A stretch of 15,902 nucleotides of DNA from JBFKUL01 sp041635755 (GTDB lineage Bacteria > Pseudomonadota > Gammaproteobacteria > Burkholderiales > SG8-39), in assembly GCA_041635755.1 (NCBI GenBank), contig JBFKUL010000041.1, positions 1 to 15,902 of the forward strand, read 5' to 3'. The notes beneath the pieces are model-generated. The model was not told the origin of the DNA. It did not search any database and saw only the letters and a list, made by a program, of their open reading frames with translations. Positions 7,144 to 13,040 of this stretch are shown piece by piece. Positions within the stretch are counted from its first letter, which is position 1. Every line of letters begins with the position of its first letter. The position numbers and the translations under genes are program-made.

Positions 7144-8148
7144 ATGATGAAGTCCGCCGACGAACTTCTCGTGCTCGCGCGCCGGGCGCTCGAGCGAGCG
7201 GGCGCTGCGGCGGGCATGGCCGAAGCAGCGGCGCGCCATCTCATTCAGGCCGAGCGACAGGGGCTGCCGACGCATGGCATGTCCCGCGTCCCGTTCTACT
7301 GCTCGATGCTGCGCAACGGGCGCGCTGACGGCGCGGCGCGGCCCTCGCTCGCGGCCGAGCGCGCCGCAGTCTGCCTCATCGACAATCACGACGGCCTGCC
7401 CTACGAGTCGTGCCGCTGGGCGATCGATGAGGTCATCGAGCGCGCGCGGCGCAACGGCATCGCTTTCGCCGGAATCCGGAACAGCGCGCACGTCGGCGTG
7501 CTCGGCATTCATCTGCTGCCGGTCGCGCGCGCGGGCTTGGTCGGCTTTGCTTTCACCAACTCGCCGGCGGCGATTCCACCTTGGGGCGGCAAGAAGGCGC
7601 TGTTCGGCACCAACCCGGTCGCCGCGGTGTTTCCCCGCCGCGCCGGGGAGCCGTTGGTGATCGATCTCGCGCTAACCACGGTAGTGCGCGGCAAGATCAT
7701 GCTGTCGATGCAGAAAGGCGAACGCATTCCCGAAGGCTGGGCGCTCGATCGCGATGGCAAGTCGACGACCGATCCCAGGGAAGCAATCGAGCACGGCAGC
7801 CTTTTTCCGATCGGCGGGCTCAAGGGCGCGATGCTTGCGCTGATGTTCGAGCTGATCTGCGCCGCGCTCACCGGTGCGGCGATCGGCATCGAGGCCGACT
7901 CTTTCTTCGCCGAGCAGGGCAATCGCCCCCGCATCGGCCAGGCGTTCCTCGCCATCGATCCCGGCGCGCTCGCGGGCAACGAGCGCTACCTCGAGCGCGT
8001 AGAGACACTGGTCGCCGCCATGACCGCGGATGCCGAGGTACGGTTGCCGGGCTCGAAACGCTTTGCGGCCGAGCGCCGTGCGGAATCCGGGGGCATCGCG
8101 GTCGCCGACGATCTGATGTCGAAGCTCGAAAAGCTCGCGGCGGGTTGA
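7144..8148 (+). CDS. Ldh2/malate-sulfolactate dehydrogenase family oxidoreductase
   Basis: This 334-residue NAD(P)-dependent dehydrogenase belongs to the Ldh2 (type-2 malate/L-lactate dehydrogenase) family, which includes malate, ureidoglycolate, 2,3-diketogulonate and (R)-sulfolactate (ComC) dehydrogenases. Visible motifs in order are QGLPTHGMSR with His44 and Arg48; NSAHVGVLG with the probable catalytic His116; PPWGGKKALFGTNP (146-158); Asp174 in VIDLALTTVVRGKI; IPEGWALD with a TTDP turn (to about 211); and PIGGLKGAMLALMFE (222-236). Length and motif order are normal. The DNHDGLPYES segment near 80-89 departs from the usual Gly-rich pattern. ATG occurs twice in tandem (7144 and 7147) and either could be used. 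It should interconvert a 2-hydroxyacid and a 2-oxoacid, which would supply the ThDP decarboxylase. It also heads a tight gene run with ogt, xerD and ybaK. The substrate is not determinable here. Confidence 0.9.
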   Translation: MMKSADELLVLARRALERAGAAAGMAEAAARHLIQAERQGLPTHGMSRVPFYCSMLRNGRADGAARPSLAAERAAVCLIDNHDGLPYESCRWAIDEVIERARRNGIAFAGIRNSAHVGVLGIHLLPVARAGLVGFAFTNSPAAIPPWGGKKALFGTNPVAAVFPRRAGEPLVIDLALTTVVRGKIMLSMQKGERIPEGWALDRDGKSTTDPREAIEHGSLFPIGGLKGAMLALMFELICAALTGAAIGIEADSFFAEQGNRPRIGQAFLAIDPGALAGNERYLERVETLVAAMTADAEVRLPGSKRFAAERRAESGGIAVADDLMSKLEKLAAG

Positions 8149-8152
8149 CGCT

Positions 8153-8665
8153 ATGCCGACAACCGCCGCCGATCTGGAGCAGGTCGCCGCGCGATTCTGC
8201 GCCGTGCTGCGATGTCCGGCCATGCATGTCGGCATACGTACGAAGGGTGATTGCGTCGCCGAGATCGCCTATCTGCCGCATTCGGTGCCGCTTGTGGCGC
8301 CGCGCAACCGGCTTGCCGAGCGCGCTGCGCGCCAGGTTGAGCGCTACCTCGGGGACCCGGACGCGCGTTTCTCGCTGCCGTTGGCCGAAACGGGATCAGC
8401 GTATCAGCGTCGCGTGTGGGATGCGATAAGCGCGATTCCGCGCGGCCGCACGGCGACCTATGGCGCGCTCGCCAAGGCGCTGCGCTCGGCGCCGCGTGCG
8501 ATCGGCCAGGCTTGCGGCGCGAACTGGTTTCCGCTCGTCATTCCCTGCCACCGCGTGGTGGGCGCAAACGGCCTGGGCGGTTTTGCGCATCACGGCGAAG
8601 GCTTTCACCTCGAGATAAAACGCTGGCTACTGTGGCACGAGCAGGCGATACCCGCGCTCGCGTAG
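8153..8665 (+). CDS. ogt: Methylated-DNA--protein-cysteine methyltransferase
   Basis: This 170-residue suicide repair protein transfers a methyl group from O6-methylguanine in DNA to its own cysteine. The active-site motif PCHRV is at 131-135 with acceptor Cys132. IPRGRTATYGALAKAL (95-110) and RAIGQACGAN (115-124) form the helix-turn-helix and Arg-finger region, and GGFAHHGEGF followed by KRWLLWHE forms the C-terminal part. The residue after the conserved Asn is Trp-Phe instead of the usual Pro. The N-terminal ~80 residues form the less conserved lobe. The length is close to other Ogt proteins. The ATG is four bases after the Ldh2-type stop and eight bases separate its stop from the probable xerD TTG, so the genes are likely co-transcribed. 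No Shine-Dalgarno is evident, consistent with coupling. Confidence 0.93.
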   Translation: MPTTAADLEQVAARFCAVLRCPAMHVGIRTKGDCVAEIAYLPHSVPLVAPRNRLAERAARQVERYLGDPDARFSLPLAETGSAYQRRVWDAISAIPRGRTATYGALAKALRSAPRAIGQACGANWFPLVIPCHRVVGANGLGGFAHHGEGFHLEIKRWLLWHEQAIPALA

Positions 8666-8673
8666 CTGCGCCG

Positions 8674-9594
8674 TTGAGCGAGGCCGAGGCACGCGTGTTG
8701 GACGCATTTTGCGACGCACTCTGGCTCGAGGACGGACTCGCGCGCAATACGCTCGAATCGTACCGGCGCGATCTGGAGCAGTTCGGGGCTTGGCTTGCGC
8801 GGGAGCGCGCTCGCGCGCTCGCTACGGCGCAGGATGCAGACCTGCATGCGTACTTCGCGGCGCGCCATGTCGCGCCGCGGCAGCGCGGAGGGCGGGCGCC
8901 GCGCGCATCGAGCGACGCGCGCCTTCTTTCTAGCCTCAAGCGTTTCTATCAGTACTGCCTGAGGGAACGCCTGGTGGGGGCGGATCCGACTCTGCGGCTC
9001 GATCCGCCCAAACGCACGCCGCGCTTTCCAAAGATCCTGTCCGAGGCCGACGTCGAGGCGCTGCTCGCGGCGCCCGACGTGGATCGCACGCTCGGCCTGC
9101 GCGATCGTGCGATGCTCGAAGTGCTGTACGCCTCGGGACTGCGCGTTTCCGAGCTGGTCGCGCTCAAGACGATCGAGGCGAACCTGGATGCCGGTGTCGT
9201 GCGCATTCTGGGCAAGGGGGCCAAGGAGCGGTTGGTGCCGCTCGGCGAGGAGGCTGTGCAGTGGGTGCAACGCTACCTTCGCCAGGCACGCCCGGCGCTC
9301 GGCAAGCGGACCCGATCCGATGCTCTGTTCCTGACTGCACGCGGCGCCGCGATGACGCGCCAGGCGTTTTGGCACAACATCAAGCGCTATGGCGCGCGCG
9401 CCGTTCCGGGCAAGAGCCTCTCGCCGCACGTGCTGCGTCACGCCTTTGCGACGCATCTGATCAACCACGGCGCGGACCTGCGCGTGGTGCAGATGCTGCT
9501 GGGTCACTCGGATATCTCCACCACCCAGATTTACACGCATGTCGCGCGCGAGCGCCTCAAGGCGCTTCACGCGAAGCATCACCCGCGAGGATGA
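8674..9594 (+). CDS. xerD: Tyrosine recombinase XerD
   Basis: This protein resolves chromosome dimers at the dif site together with XerC. From a TTG start at 8674 it has 306 residues, against about 298 for E. coli XerD. The N-terminal core-binding domain has LWLEDGLARNTLESYRRDL at about 17-34, close to the XerD consensus. The catalytic residues are all present with the spacing of XerD: Arg157 in ASGLRVSE, Lys181 in GKGAKERLVPLG, His252 and Arg255 in PHVLRHAFATH, His278 in GHSDIS and the nucleophile Tyr287 in TQIYTH. No ATG fits the expected N-terminus, because the in-frame ATG at 8416 lies deep in ogt. A GTG at 8632 is an alternative that would overlap ogt. The gene overlaps the ybaK start by 4 bases. 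XerD rather than XerC is supported by the DALWLE segment. Confidence 0.93.
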   Translation: MSEAEARVLDAFCDALWLEDGLARNTLESYRRDLEQFGAWLARERARALATAQDADLHAYFAARHVAPRQRGGRAPRASSDARLLSSLKRFYQYCLRERLVGADPTLRLDPPKRTPRFPKILSEADVEALLAAPDVDRTLGLRDRAMLEVLYASGLRVSELVALKTIEANLDAGVVRILGKGAKERLVPLGEEAVQWVQRYLRQARPALGKRTRSDALFLTARGAAMTRQAFWHNIKRYGARAVPGKSLSPHVLRHAFATHLINHGADLRVVQMLLGHSDISTTQIYTHVARERLKALHAKHHPRG

Positions 9595-10079
9595 AACGCC
9601 CAAGCCACTCGGAAACCCCGGCGACGCAGTTCCTGCGTGCGAACGGCGTCGCCTTCAGCGAGCATTTCTACGAATACCAGGAGCACGGCGGCGCCGAGCG
9701 CGGCGCCGAGCGGCTCGGCGTTTCGCCCGACGCCGTGGTGAAGACCCTGGTCATGGAGGACGAGACCGGCGCGCCGCTACTGATGCTGATGCACGGCGAT
9801 CGCAAGGTCTCGACCAAGAATCTCGCGCGCCAGGCGCGGCGCAAGCGCGTCGAACCGTGCCGGCCCGAGGAAGCGCAGCGCCACTCGGGCTATCAGGTTG
9901 GCGGCACCTCCCCCTTCGGCACGCGAAAGCGCATGCCGATCTTCATGGAACGCAGCATCCTCGGACTGGAGCGCGTCTACATCAACGGCGGGCGCAGGGG
10001 TTTTCTGCTCGGGCTCGCGCCGCGGGAGCTGGTGCGCACGCTTGCACCTGCGCTGGTCGAGGCGGCAATCGAGCCCTAG
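9591..10079 (+). CDS. ybaK: Cys-tRNA(Pro)/aminoacyl-tRNA deacylase YbaK
   Basis: This 162-residue member of the YbaK/EbsC family hydrolyses mischarged aminoacyl-tRNA, typically Cys-tRNA(Pro), in trans. The essential lysine is Lys51 in DAVVKTLV. The conserved pocket loop GYQVGGTSPFG follows at about 100-110, and the FMERSILGLERVYINGG segment matches the family end. The length is normal (about 155-165). The ATG is fixed by the ATGA overlap with the xerD stop, implying translational coupling. The stop at 10077-10079 begins an inverted repeat shared with the end of the convergent folB. YbaK deacylates Cys-tRNA(Pro) in the characterised Haemophilus and E. coli proteins; specificity here is inferred. 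Confidence 0.92.
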   Translation: MKRPSHSETPATQFLRANGVAFSEHFYEYQEHGGAERGAERLGVSPDAVVKTLVMEDETGAPLLMLMHGDRKVSTKNLARQARRKRVEPCRPEEAQRHSGYQVGGTSPFGTRKRMPIFMERSILGLERVYINGGRRGFLLGLAPRELVRTLAPALVEAAIEP

Positions 10080-10117
10080 CGCCGCCGCAGGCCGACGGGC
10101 ATGACTAGCGGCGGCGC
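10079..10117. terminator. Inverted repeat at the ybaK/folB convergence
   Basis: GCGCCGCCG (10079-10087) pairs perfectly with CGGCGGCGC (10109-10117) across a 21-base loop that holds the folB stop codon. There is no T-run on either strand, so it is not a classic intrinsic terminator. It may block or stabilise both converging transcripts. GC-rich chance pairing is also possible. Confidence 0.35.
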
Positions 10118-10455
10118 TCGACTGTCACGCCCACGAGGCCCGCATTCTTCAGGATGCCGAGCTTGGCGATCGAAACCTTGACCCACGCGGCGCCGAATTC
10201 GTCCAGCACCGCTCGTGCGATGCGCTCGGCGAGGGCCTCGACCAGGTTGAAATGTTCCGCCGCGGCGAGTTCGCGGATGCGCGTCGCTACTTTGTCGTAA
10301 TCGATGCAATCCGTGACCTTGTCGCTTTCGAAAACGTCGGCATTGGCGATGCCGATCTCGAGGTCGGCCTGCAGCGGCTGCTGCGCGATGCGCTCGCGCT
10401 TATGAAAGCCGATCAGTGCCTCGAACCTAAGCCCGCGAACAAAGATGTAATCCAT
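10105..10455 (-). CDS. folB: Dihydroneopterin aldolase
   Basis: This 116-residue cytosolic enzyme cleaves 7,8-dihydroneopterin to 6-hydroxymethyl-dihydropterin and glycolaldehyde in folate biosynthesis. The protein opens with a DYIFVRGLRFEALIGFHKRE pattern typical of FolB. Tyr53 in the DYDKVATRI region, Glu73/Glu77 in VEALAERIA and Lys98 in SIAKLG correspond to the conserved active-site and structural residues. Length is normal. The gene is divergent from plsY, a common betaproteobacterial arrangement with tsaD close by. Its start lacks a Shine-Dalgarno: the bases before ATG read CCTCCC. A TATAAT box lies 11 bases upstream, suggesting a very short leader. Confidence 0.93.
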   Translation of the reverse strand: MDYIFVRGLRFEALIGFHKRERIAQQPLQADLEIGIANADVFESDKVTDCIDYDKVATRIRELAAAEHFNLVEALAERIARAVLDEFGAAWVKVSIAKLGILKNAGLVGVTVERRR

Positions 10456-10466
10456 GGGAGGCGCCG

Positions 10467-10472
10467 ATTATA
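10467..10472 (-). promoter_or_regulatory. -10 box for folB
   Basis: A perfect TATAAT on the minus strand ends 11 bases before the folB ATG. It is flanked by a GCGCC/GGCGC inverted repeat (10461-10465 with 10475-10479). No -35 match was seen. The predicted leader is about five bases. Confidence 0.5.
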
Positions 10473-10484
10473 GTGGCGCGAGAG

Positions 10485-10490
10485 TAGAAT
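10485..10490 (+). promoter_or_regulatory. -10 box for plsY
   Basis: TAGAAT ends 9 bases before the plsY ATG at 10500, with no Shine-Dalgarno between them and no clear -35. The mRNA would be leaderless or nearly so. It lies 12 bases from the oppositely oriented folB -10 box, so the two promoters compete for the same stretch. Confidence 0.45.
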
Positions 10491-10499
10491 GCGCGAGCC

Positions 10500-11114
10500 A
10501 TGGACATTGCGCTGATCGTCGTCTGCGCCTACTTGCTCGGCTCGATCTCCTTCGCCATCGTCGTAAGCCGGGCCATGAGCCTGCCTGATCCGCGCGGCTA
10601 CGGCTCGGGCAATCCAGGCGCGACCAATGTGCTTCGCACCGGCCGCAAAGCGGCTGCCGCGCTTACGCTTGCCGGCGATGCAGGCAAGGGTTGGCTCGCG
10701 GTGTTCCTCGCGAGCCTGTATCTCGGCGAGCCTGGATCGGCCGGCGTGGGTGCTCCGCTTGCGGGACTCGCAGCGTTCGTCGGCCATCTGTTTCCGGTAT
10801 TCCATCGCTTCCAGGGCGGCAAGGGCGTAGCCACGGCCGCGGGCGTACTGCTCGGCATTAACCCATGGCTCGGACTTGGGACGCTGGTGACCTGGGCAGC
10901 GATGGCCGGGTTCTTCCGCATTTCGTCGCTTGCGGCTCTGGTCGCAGCGGTATTCGCGCCGCTTTACGCGTGGTGGCTGTTCGGGCTGCGGCCGGTGTTC
11001 CCCGTGGTCCTGACCATCGCCGCGCTGCTCCTGTGGCGGCATCGCGCAAATATCGCGCGCCTGCTCGCCGGTACCGAATCGCGCATCGGCGGCAAGCAGG
11101 ATGCGCCGTCATGA
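10500..11114 (+). CDS. plsY: Glycerol-3-phosphate acyltransferase PlsY
   Basis: This 204-residue inner-membrane enzyme acylates glycerol-3-phosphate using acyl-phosphate, the first step of phospholipid synthesis in the PlsX/PlsY route. The three conserved cytoplasmic motifs are present: LLGSISFAIVVSR near residues 12-24, GSGNPGATNVLRTGRKA near 37-53, and GHLFPVFHRFQGGKGVATAAG near 95-115 (active-site Ser/Arg, phosphate-binding and Gly-rich loops). Hydrophobic segments alternate with these, in line with a multi-pass protein. Length matches the family. The start has no ribosome site but a -10 box directly before it. It converges on tsaD with only four bases between stop codons. Confidence 0.95.
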   Translation: MDIALIVVCAYLLGSISFAIVVSRAMSLPDPRGYGSGNPGATNVLRTGRKAAAALTLAGDAGKGWLAVFLASLYLGEPGSAGVGAPLAGLAAFVGHLFPVFHRFQGGKGVATAAGVLLGINPWLGLGTLVTWAAMAGFFRISSLAALVAAVFAPLYAWWLFGLRPVFPVVLTIAALLLWRHRANIARLLAGTESRIGGKQDAPS

Positions 11115-11118
11115 GCGC

Positions 11119-12135
11119 TTAATCGCGCGTCTCGAGATCCCAGCGCGGCTGCACCGTGAATGCATGCGAGGTGCGTGCGTCGCCTCGATCCTTCAGCCGC
11201 AGCGCGGCGGCAAACGCGATCATGGCGCCGTTGTCCGTGCAAAGCTCGAGCGCCGGATAGAACACATCAAAGCCGCTAAGCCCACACTGCCGATCGAGCG
11301 CAGCGCGCAGCTGCCGGTTTGCGCCAACGCCGCCGGCGACCACCAGCCGCGTCAGACCGGTCGTCTCCAGCGCGAGCACGCATTTCGCAACCAGCACCTC
11401 GACGATAGCCTCTTGAAAGGCCCGTGCGACGTCGGCCTGCGTCTCGGGGGCATTGCCTTCCTTGGCCATCAGGGTGCGGACCGCAGTCTTGAGGCCCGAA
11501 AAACTGAACTCCAGATCGCCGCTCGCGAGCATCGGCCGCGGCAGCTTATAACGGCCAGGTCTGCCGCTCTCGGCAAGGCGGGACAGGGCGGGACCGCCCG
11601 GGTAGCCAAGTCCGAGCAGCTTGGCCGTCTTGTCGAAGGCCTCGCCCGCCGCGTCGTCCTGCGTTTCGCCGAGGAGCCGGTAGCAGCCCACGCCGTCGAC
11701 CTGCATGAGCTGCGTATGCCCGCCCGACACCAGCAGGGCGACGAACGGAAACGCCGGCGGCCGGGCGGCGAGCAGGGGCGAAAGCAGGTGCCCTTCGAGA
11801 TGGTGCACACCCATTGCGGGGATGCGCAATGCAAGCGCCAGCGCATGCCCGAACGATGCCCCGGCAAGCAATGCGCCGGCGAGCCCCGGCCCTTCGGTAT
11901 AGGCGACGGCGCCAAGGGACGGAATCTCCCGGCCGGCCCGCCGCAGCACTTCGCGGGTAAGCGGCACCAGCCGACGCACGTGGTCCCGCGACGCGAGCTC
12001 GGGCACCACTCCGCCATAGGCCTCATGCATTGCAACCTGCGAATGGATCGCGTGTGCCAGCAGGCGCCCGGCCGCCGCGTCGTACACGGCGATGCCGGTC
12101 TCGTCGCAAGAAGTTTCGATTCCGAGGATCAGCAT
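11119..12135 (-). CDS. tsaD: tRNA threonylcarbamoyladenosine biosynthesis protein TsaD
   Basis: This 338-residue ASKHA-fold protein transfers the threonylcarbamoyl group to A37 of ANN-decoding tRNAs, working with TsaB and TsaE. It starts with the family N-terminus LILGIETSCDETG. The metal-binding histidines His111 and His115 are in GVHHLEGHLLSP. VVPELASRDHVRRL (43-56) and the LLVSGGHTQL and VAGGVGANRQLR segments complete the signature. Length matches E. coli TsaD (337). It is divergent from rpsU, as in many proteobacteria. The ATG at 12135 has no Shine-Dalgarno, but a TACAAT box lies 9 bases upstream. Confidence 0.96.
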   Translation of the reverse strand: MLILGIETSCDETGIAVYDAAAGRLLAHAIHSQVAMHEAYGGVVPELASRDHVRRLVPLTREVLRRAGREIPSLGAVAYTEGPGLAGALLAGASFGHALALALRIPAMGVHHLEGHLLSPLLAARPPAFPFVALLVSGGHTQLMQVDGVGCYRLLGETQDDAAGEAFDKTAKLLGLGYPGGPALSRLAESGRPGRYKLPRPMLASGDLEFSFSGLKTAVRTLMAKEGNAPETQADVARAFQEAIVEVLVAKCVLALETTGLTRLVVAGGVGANRQLRAALDRQCGLSGFDVFYPALELCTDNGAMIAFAAALRLKDRGDARTSHAFTVQPRWDLETRD

Positions 12136-12144
12136 AGCGCGGTC

Positions 12145-12150
12145 ATTGTA
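12145..12150 (-). promoter_or_regulatory. -10 box for tsaD
   Basis: TACAAT on the minus strand (five of six consensus bases) ends 9 bases before the tsaD ATG. Transcription would begin 2-3 bases before the start codon. No ribosome site or clear -35 is seen. Confidence 0.45.
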
Positions 12151-12155
12151 GCCGG

Positions 12156-12165
12156 GGGCTAGCCC
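12156..12165. promoter_or_regulatory. Palindrome between divergent tsaD and rpsU promoters
   Basis: GGGCTAGCCC is a perfect 10-bp palindrome between the tsaD -10 box and the rpsU -10 box. It ends about 18 bases before the rpsU -10 and so overlaps where a -35 would be. It could be an operator acting on both genes. No known binding consensus was recognised. Confidence 0.2.
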
Positions 12166-12183
12166 GCGTCAGAGGAATCCGGA

Positions 12184-12189
12184 TATAAT
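12184..12189 (+). promoter_or_regulatory. -10 box for rpsU
   Basis: A perfect TATAAT at 12184-12189 should start transcription near 12196 and give a leader of about 25 bases. The leader ends in GGGGA (12212-12216), a modest ribosome site four bases before the ATG. No convincing -35 was found at the usual distance. Confidence 0.55.
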
Positions 12190-12220
12190 TCAAGTCTTTC
12201 GAGTTCAAGCTGGGGACTGA

Positions 12221-12433
12221 ATGCCGACTGTCCGTATCAAGGAAAACGAGCCCTTCGAAGTGGCCATGCGCCGCTTCAAGCGCACGGTCGAGAAGACCGG
12301 GCTGCTCACCGAGCTCCGCGCCCGCGAGTTCTACGAGAAGCCGACCGCCGAGCGCAAGCGCAAGCTCGCCGCCGCGGTGAAGCGCAACCACAAGCGCCTG
12401 CGCAGCCAGATGCTGCCGCAGAAGCTGTACTAG
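12221..12433 (+). CDS. rpsU: 30S ribosomal protein S21
   Basis: This 70-residue basic protein of the small ribosomal subunit promotes mRNA base-pairing with the anti-Shine-Dalgarno end of 16S rRNA. The sequence is almost the betaproteobacterial consensus: IKENEPFEVAMRRFKRTVEK, then LLTELRAREFYEKPTAERKR, ending in LRSQMLPQKLY. Length is exactly typical. It opens the macromolecular-synthesis gene run rpsU-yqeY-dnaG-rpoD, and a terminator follows it. A ribosome-binding factor being translated from a short leader fits strong constitutive expression. The identification is secure. Confidence 0.98.
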   Translation: MPTVRIKENEPFEVAMRRFKRTVEKTGLLTELRAREFYEKPTAERKRKLAAAVKRNHKRLRSQMLPQKLY

Positions 12434-12451
12434 GCTCGCAAGACCGCTTCG

Positions 12452-12496
12452 AATGCCTGCCGCCCCGGCGCCGCGCGTCGGGGCGTTCGCATTTTT
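12452..12496 (+). terminator. Intrinsic terminator after rpsU
   Basis: AATGC (12452-12456) pairs with GCATT (12489-12493). The core CGCCCCG (12461-12467) pairs with CGGGGCG (12479-12485), and a GCG/CGC extension lies inside. A run of five T follows at 12492-12496. It occupies the same place as the E. coli T1 terminator between rpsU and dnaG, which limits primase expression. Confidence 0.75.
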
Positions 12497-12520
12497 GGCC
12501 GTCGTTTCATTGACGATTCT

Positions 12521-12967
12521 ATGCCGCTCAAGGACAAGATCACCGACGACATGAAGGCCGCGATGCGAGCCAAGGATTCGGCGCGCCTCTCGGCGATCCG
12601 CCTGCTGCTCGCGGCGATCCAGCAGAAGGAAGTCGACGAGCGCATCAAGCTTTCCGACTCCGACGTGCTTGGCGTCATCGAGAAGCTGCTCAAGCAGCGC
12701 CGCGAGTCGATCGCGCAGTACGCGTCGGCCGGCCGCAACGACCTCGCCGATGGCGAGAAGTTCGAGATGCAGGTGCTCACGTCGTACTTGCCACAGCAAC
12801 TCGGCGAAGCCGAACTGACGCAGGCCATTGGCGCCGCACTTGCCGAGACCGGCGCGGCGGGCGTGAAGGACATGGGCAAGGTGATGGCGCTGCTCAAGCC
12901 CCGCCTCGCCGGGCGCGCCGACATGGCCAAGGTCTCCGCGCTGGTCAAGTCCAAGCTCTCTACCTGA
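12521..12967 (+). CDS. yqeY: GatB/YqeY domain protein
   Basis: This 148-residue helical protein of the YqeY family is homologous to the tRNA-binding tail of the amidotransferase subunit GatB. Its own function is not established, though a tRNA-related role is assumed. Visible hallmarks are LKDKITDDMKAAMRAKDSAR at the N-terminus, LSAIRLLLAAIQQKEVDE, EKLLKQRRESIAQY, VLTSYLPQQL and a C-terminal MGKVMALLKPRLAGRADM segment. Length is normal (about 147-150). It lies between the rpsU terminator and dnaG, the usual place in betaproteobacteria. No Shine-Dalgarno or clear promoter precedes the ATG, so it is probably expressed by read-through past the rpsU terminator. Confidence 0.93.
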   Translation: MPLKDKITDDMKAAMRAKDSARLSAIRLLLAAIQQKEVDERIKLSDSDVLGVIEKLLKQRRESIAQYASAGRNDLADGEKFEMQVLTSYLPQQLGEAELTQAIGAALAETGAAGVKDMGKVMALLKPRLAGRADMAKVSALVKSKLST

Positions 12968-12986
12968 GGCATTAAACTAGCGGCAC

Positions 12987-13001
12987 CCTCCCGCGGGGAG
13001 G
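12987..13001 (+). other. Small hairpin in the dnaG leader
   Basis: CCTCCC (12987-12992) and GGGAGG (12996-13001) form a perfect 6-base stem with a 3-base loop in the 73-base gap between yqeY and dnaG. No T-run follows. It may act as an RNA processing or stability element, or simply hide the GGGAGG. A weak -10-like TAAACT lies just upstream at 12973-12978. Confidence 0.25.
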
Positions 13002-13040
13002 ACACGAGAGGGGCAGACGCGTTTCGCCGGACCCCTGGCT

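Noticed and set aside
8416..8673. Upstream extension of xerD to the ATG at 8416
   Set aside because: It would lie wholly within ogt in another frame and has no counterpart in XerD proteins.
11101..12162. Plus-strand 353-codon frame opposite tsaD
   Set aside because: Antisense shadow of a gene with complete TsaD motifs.
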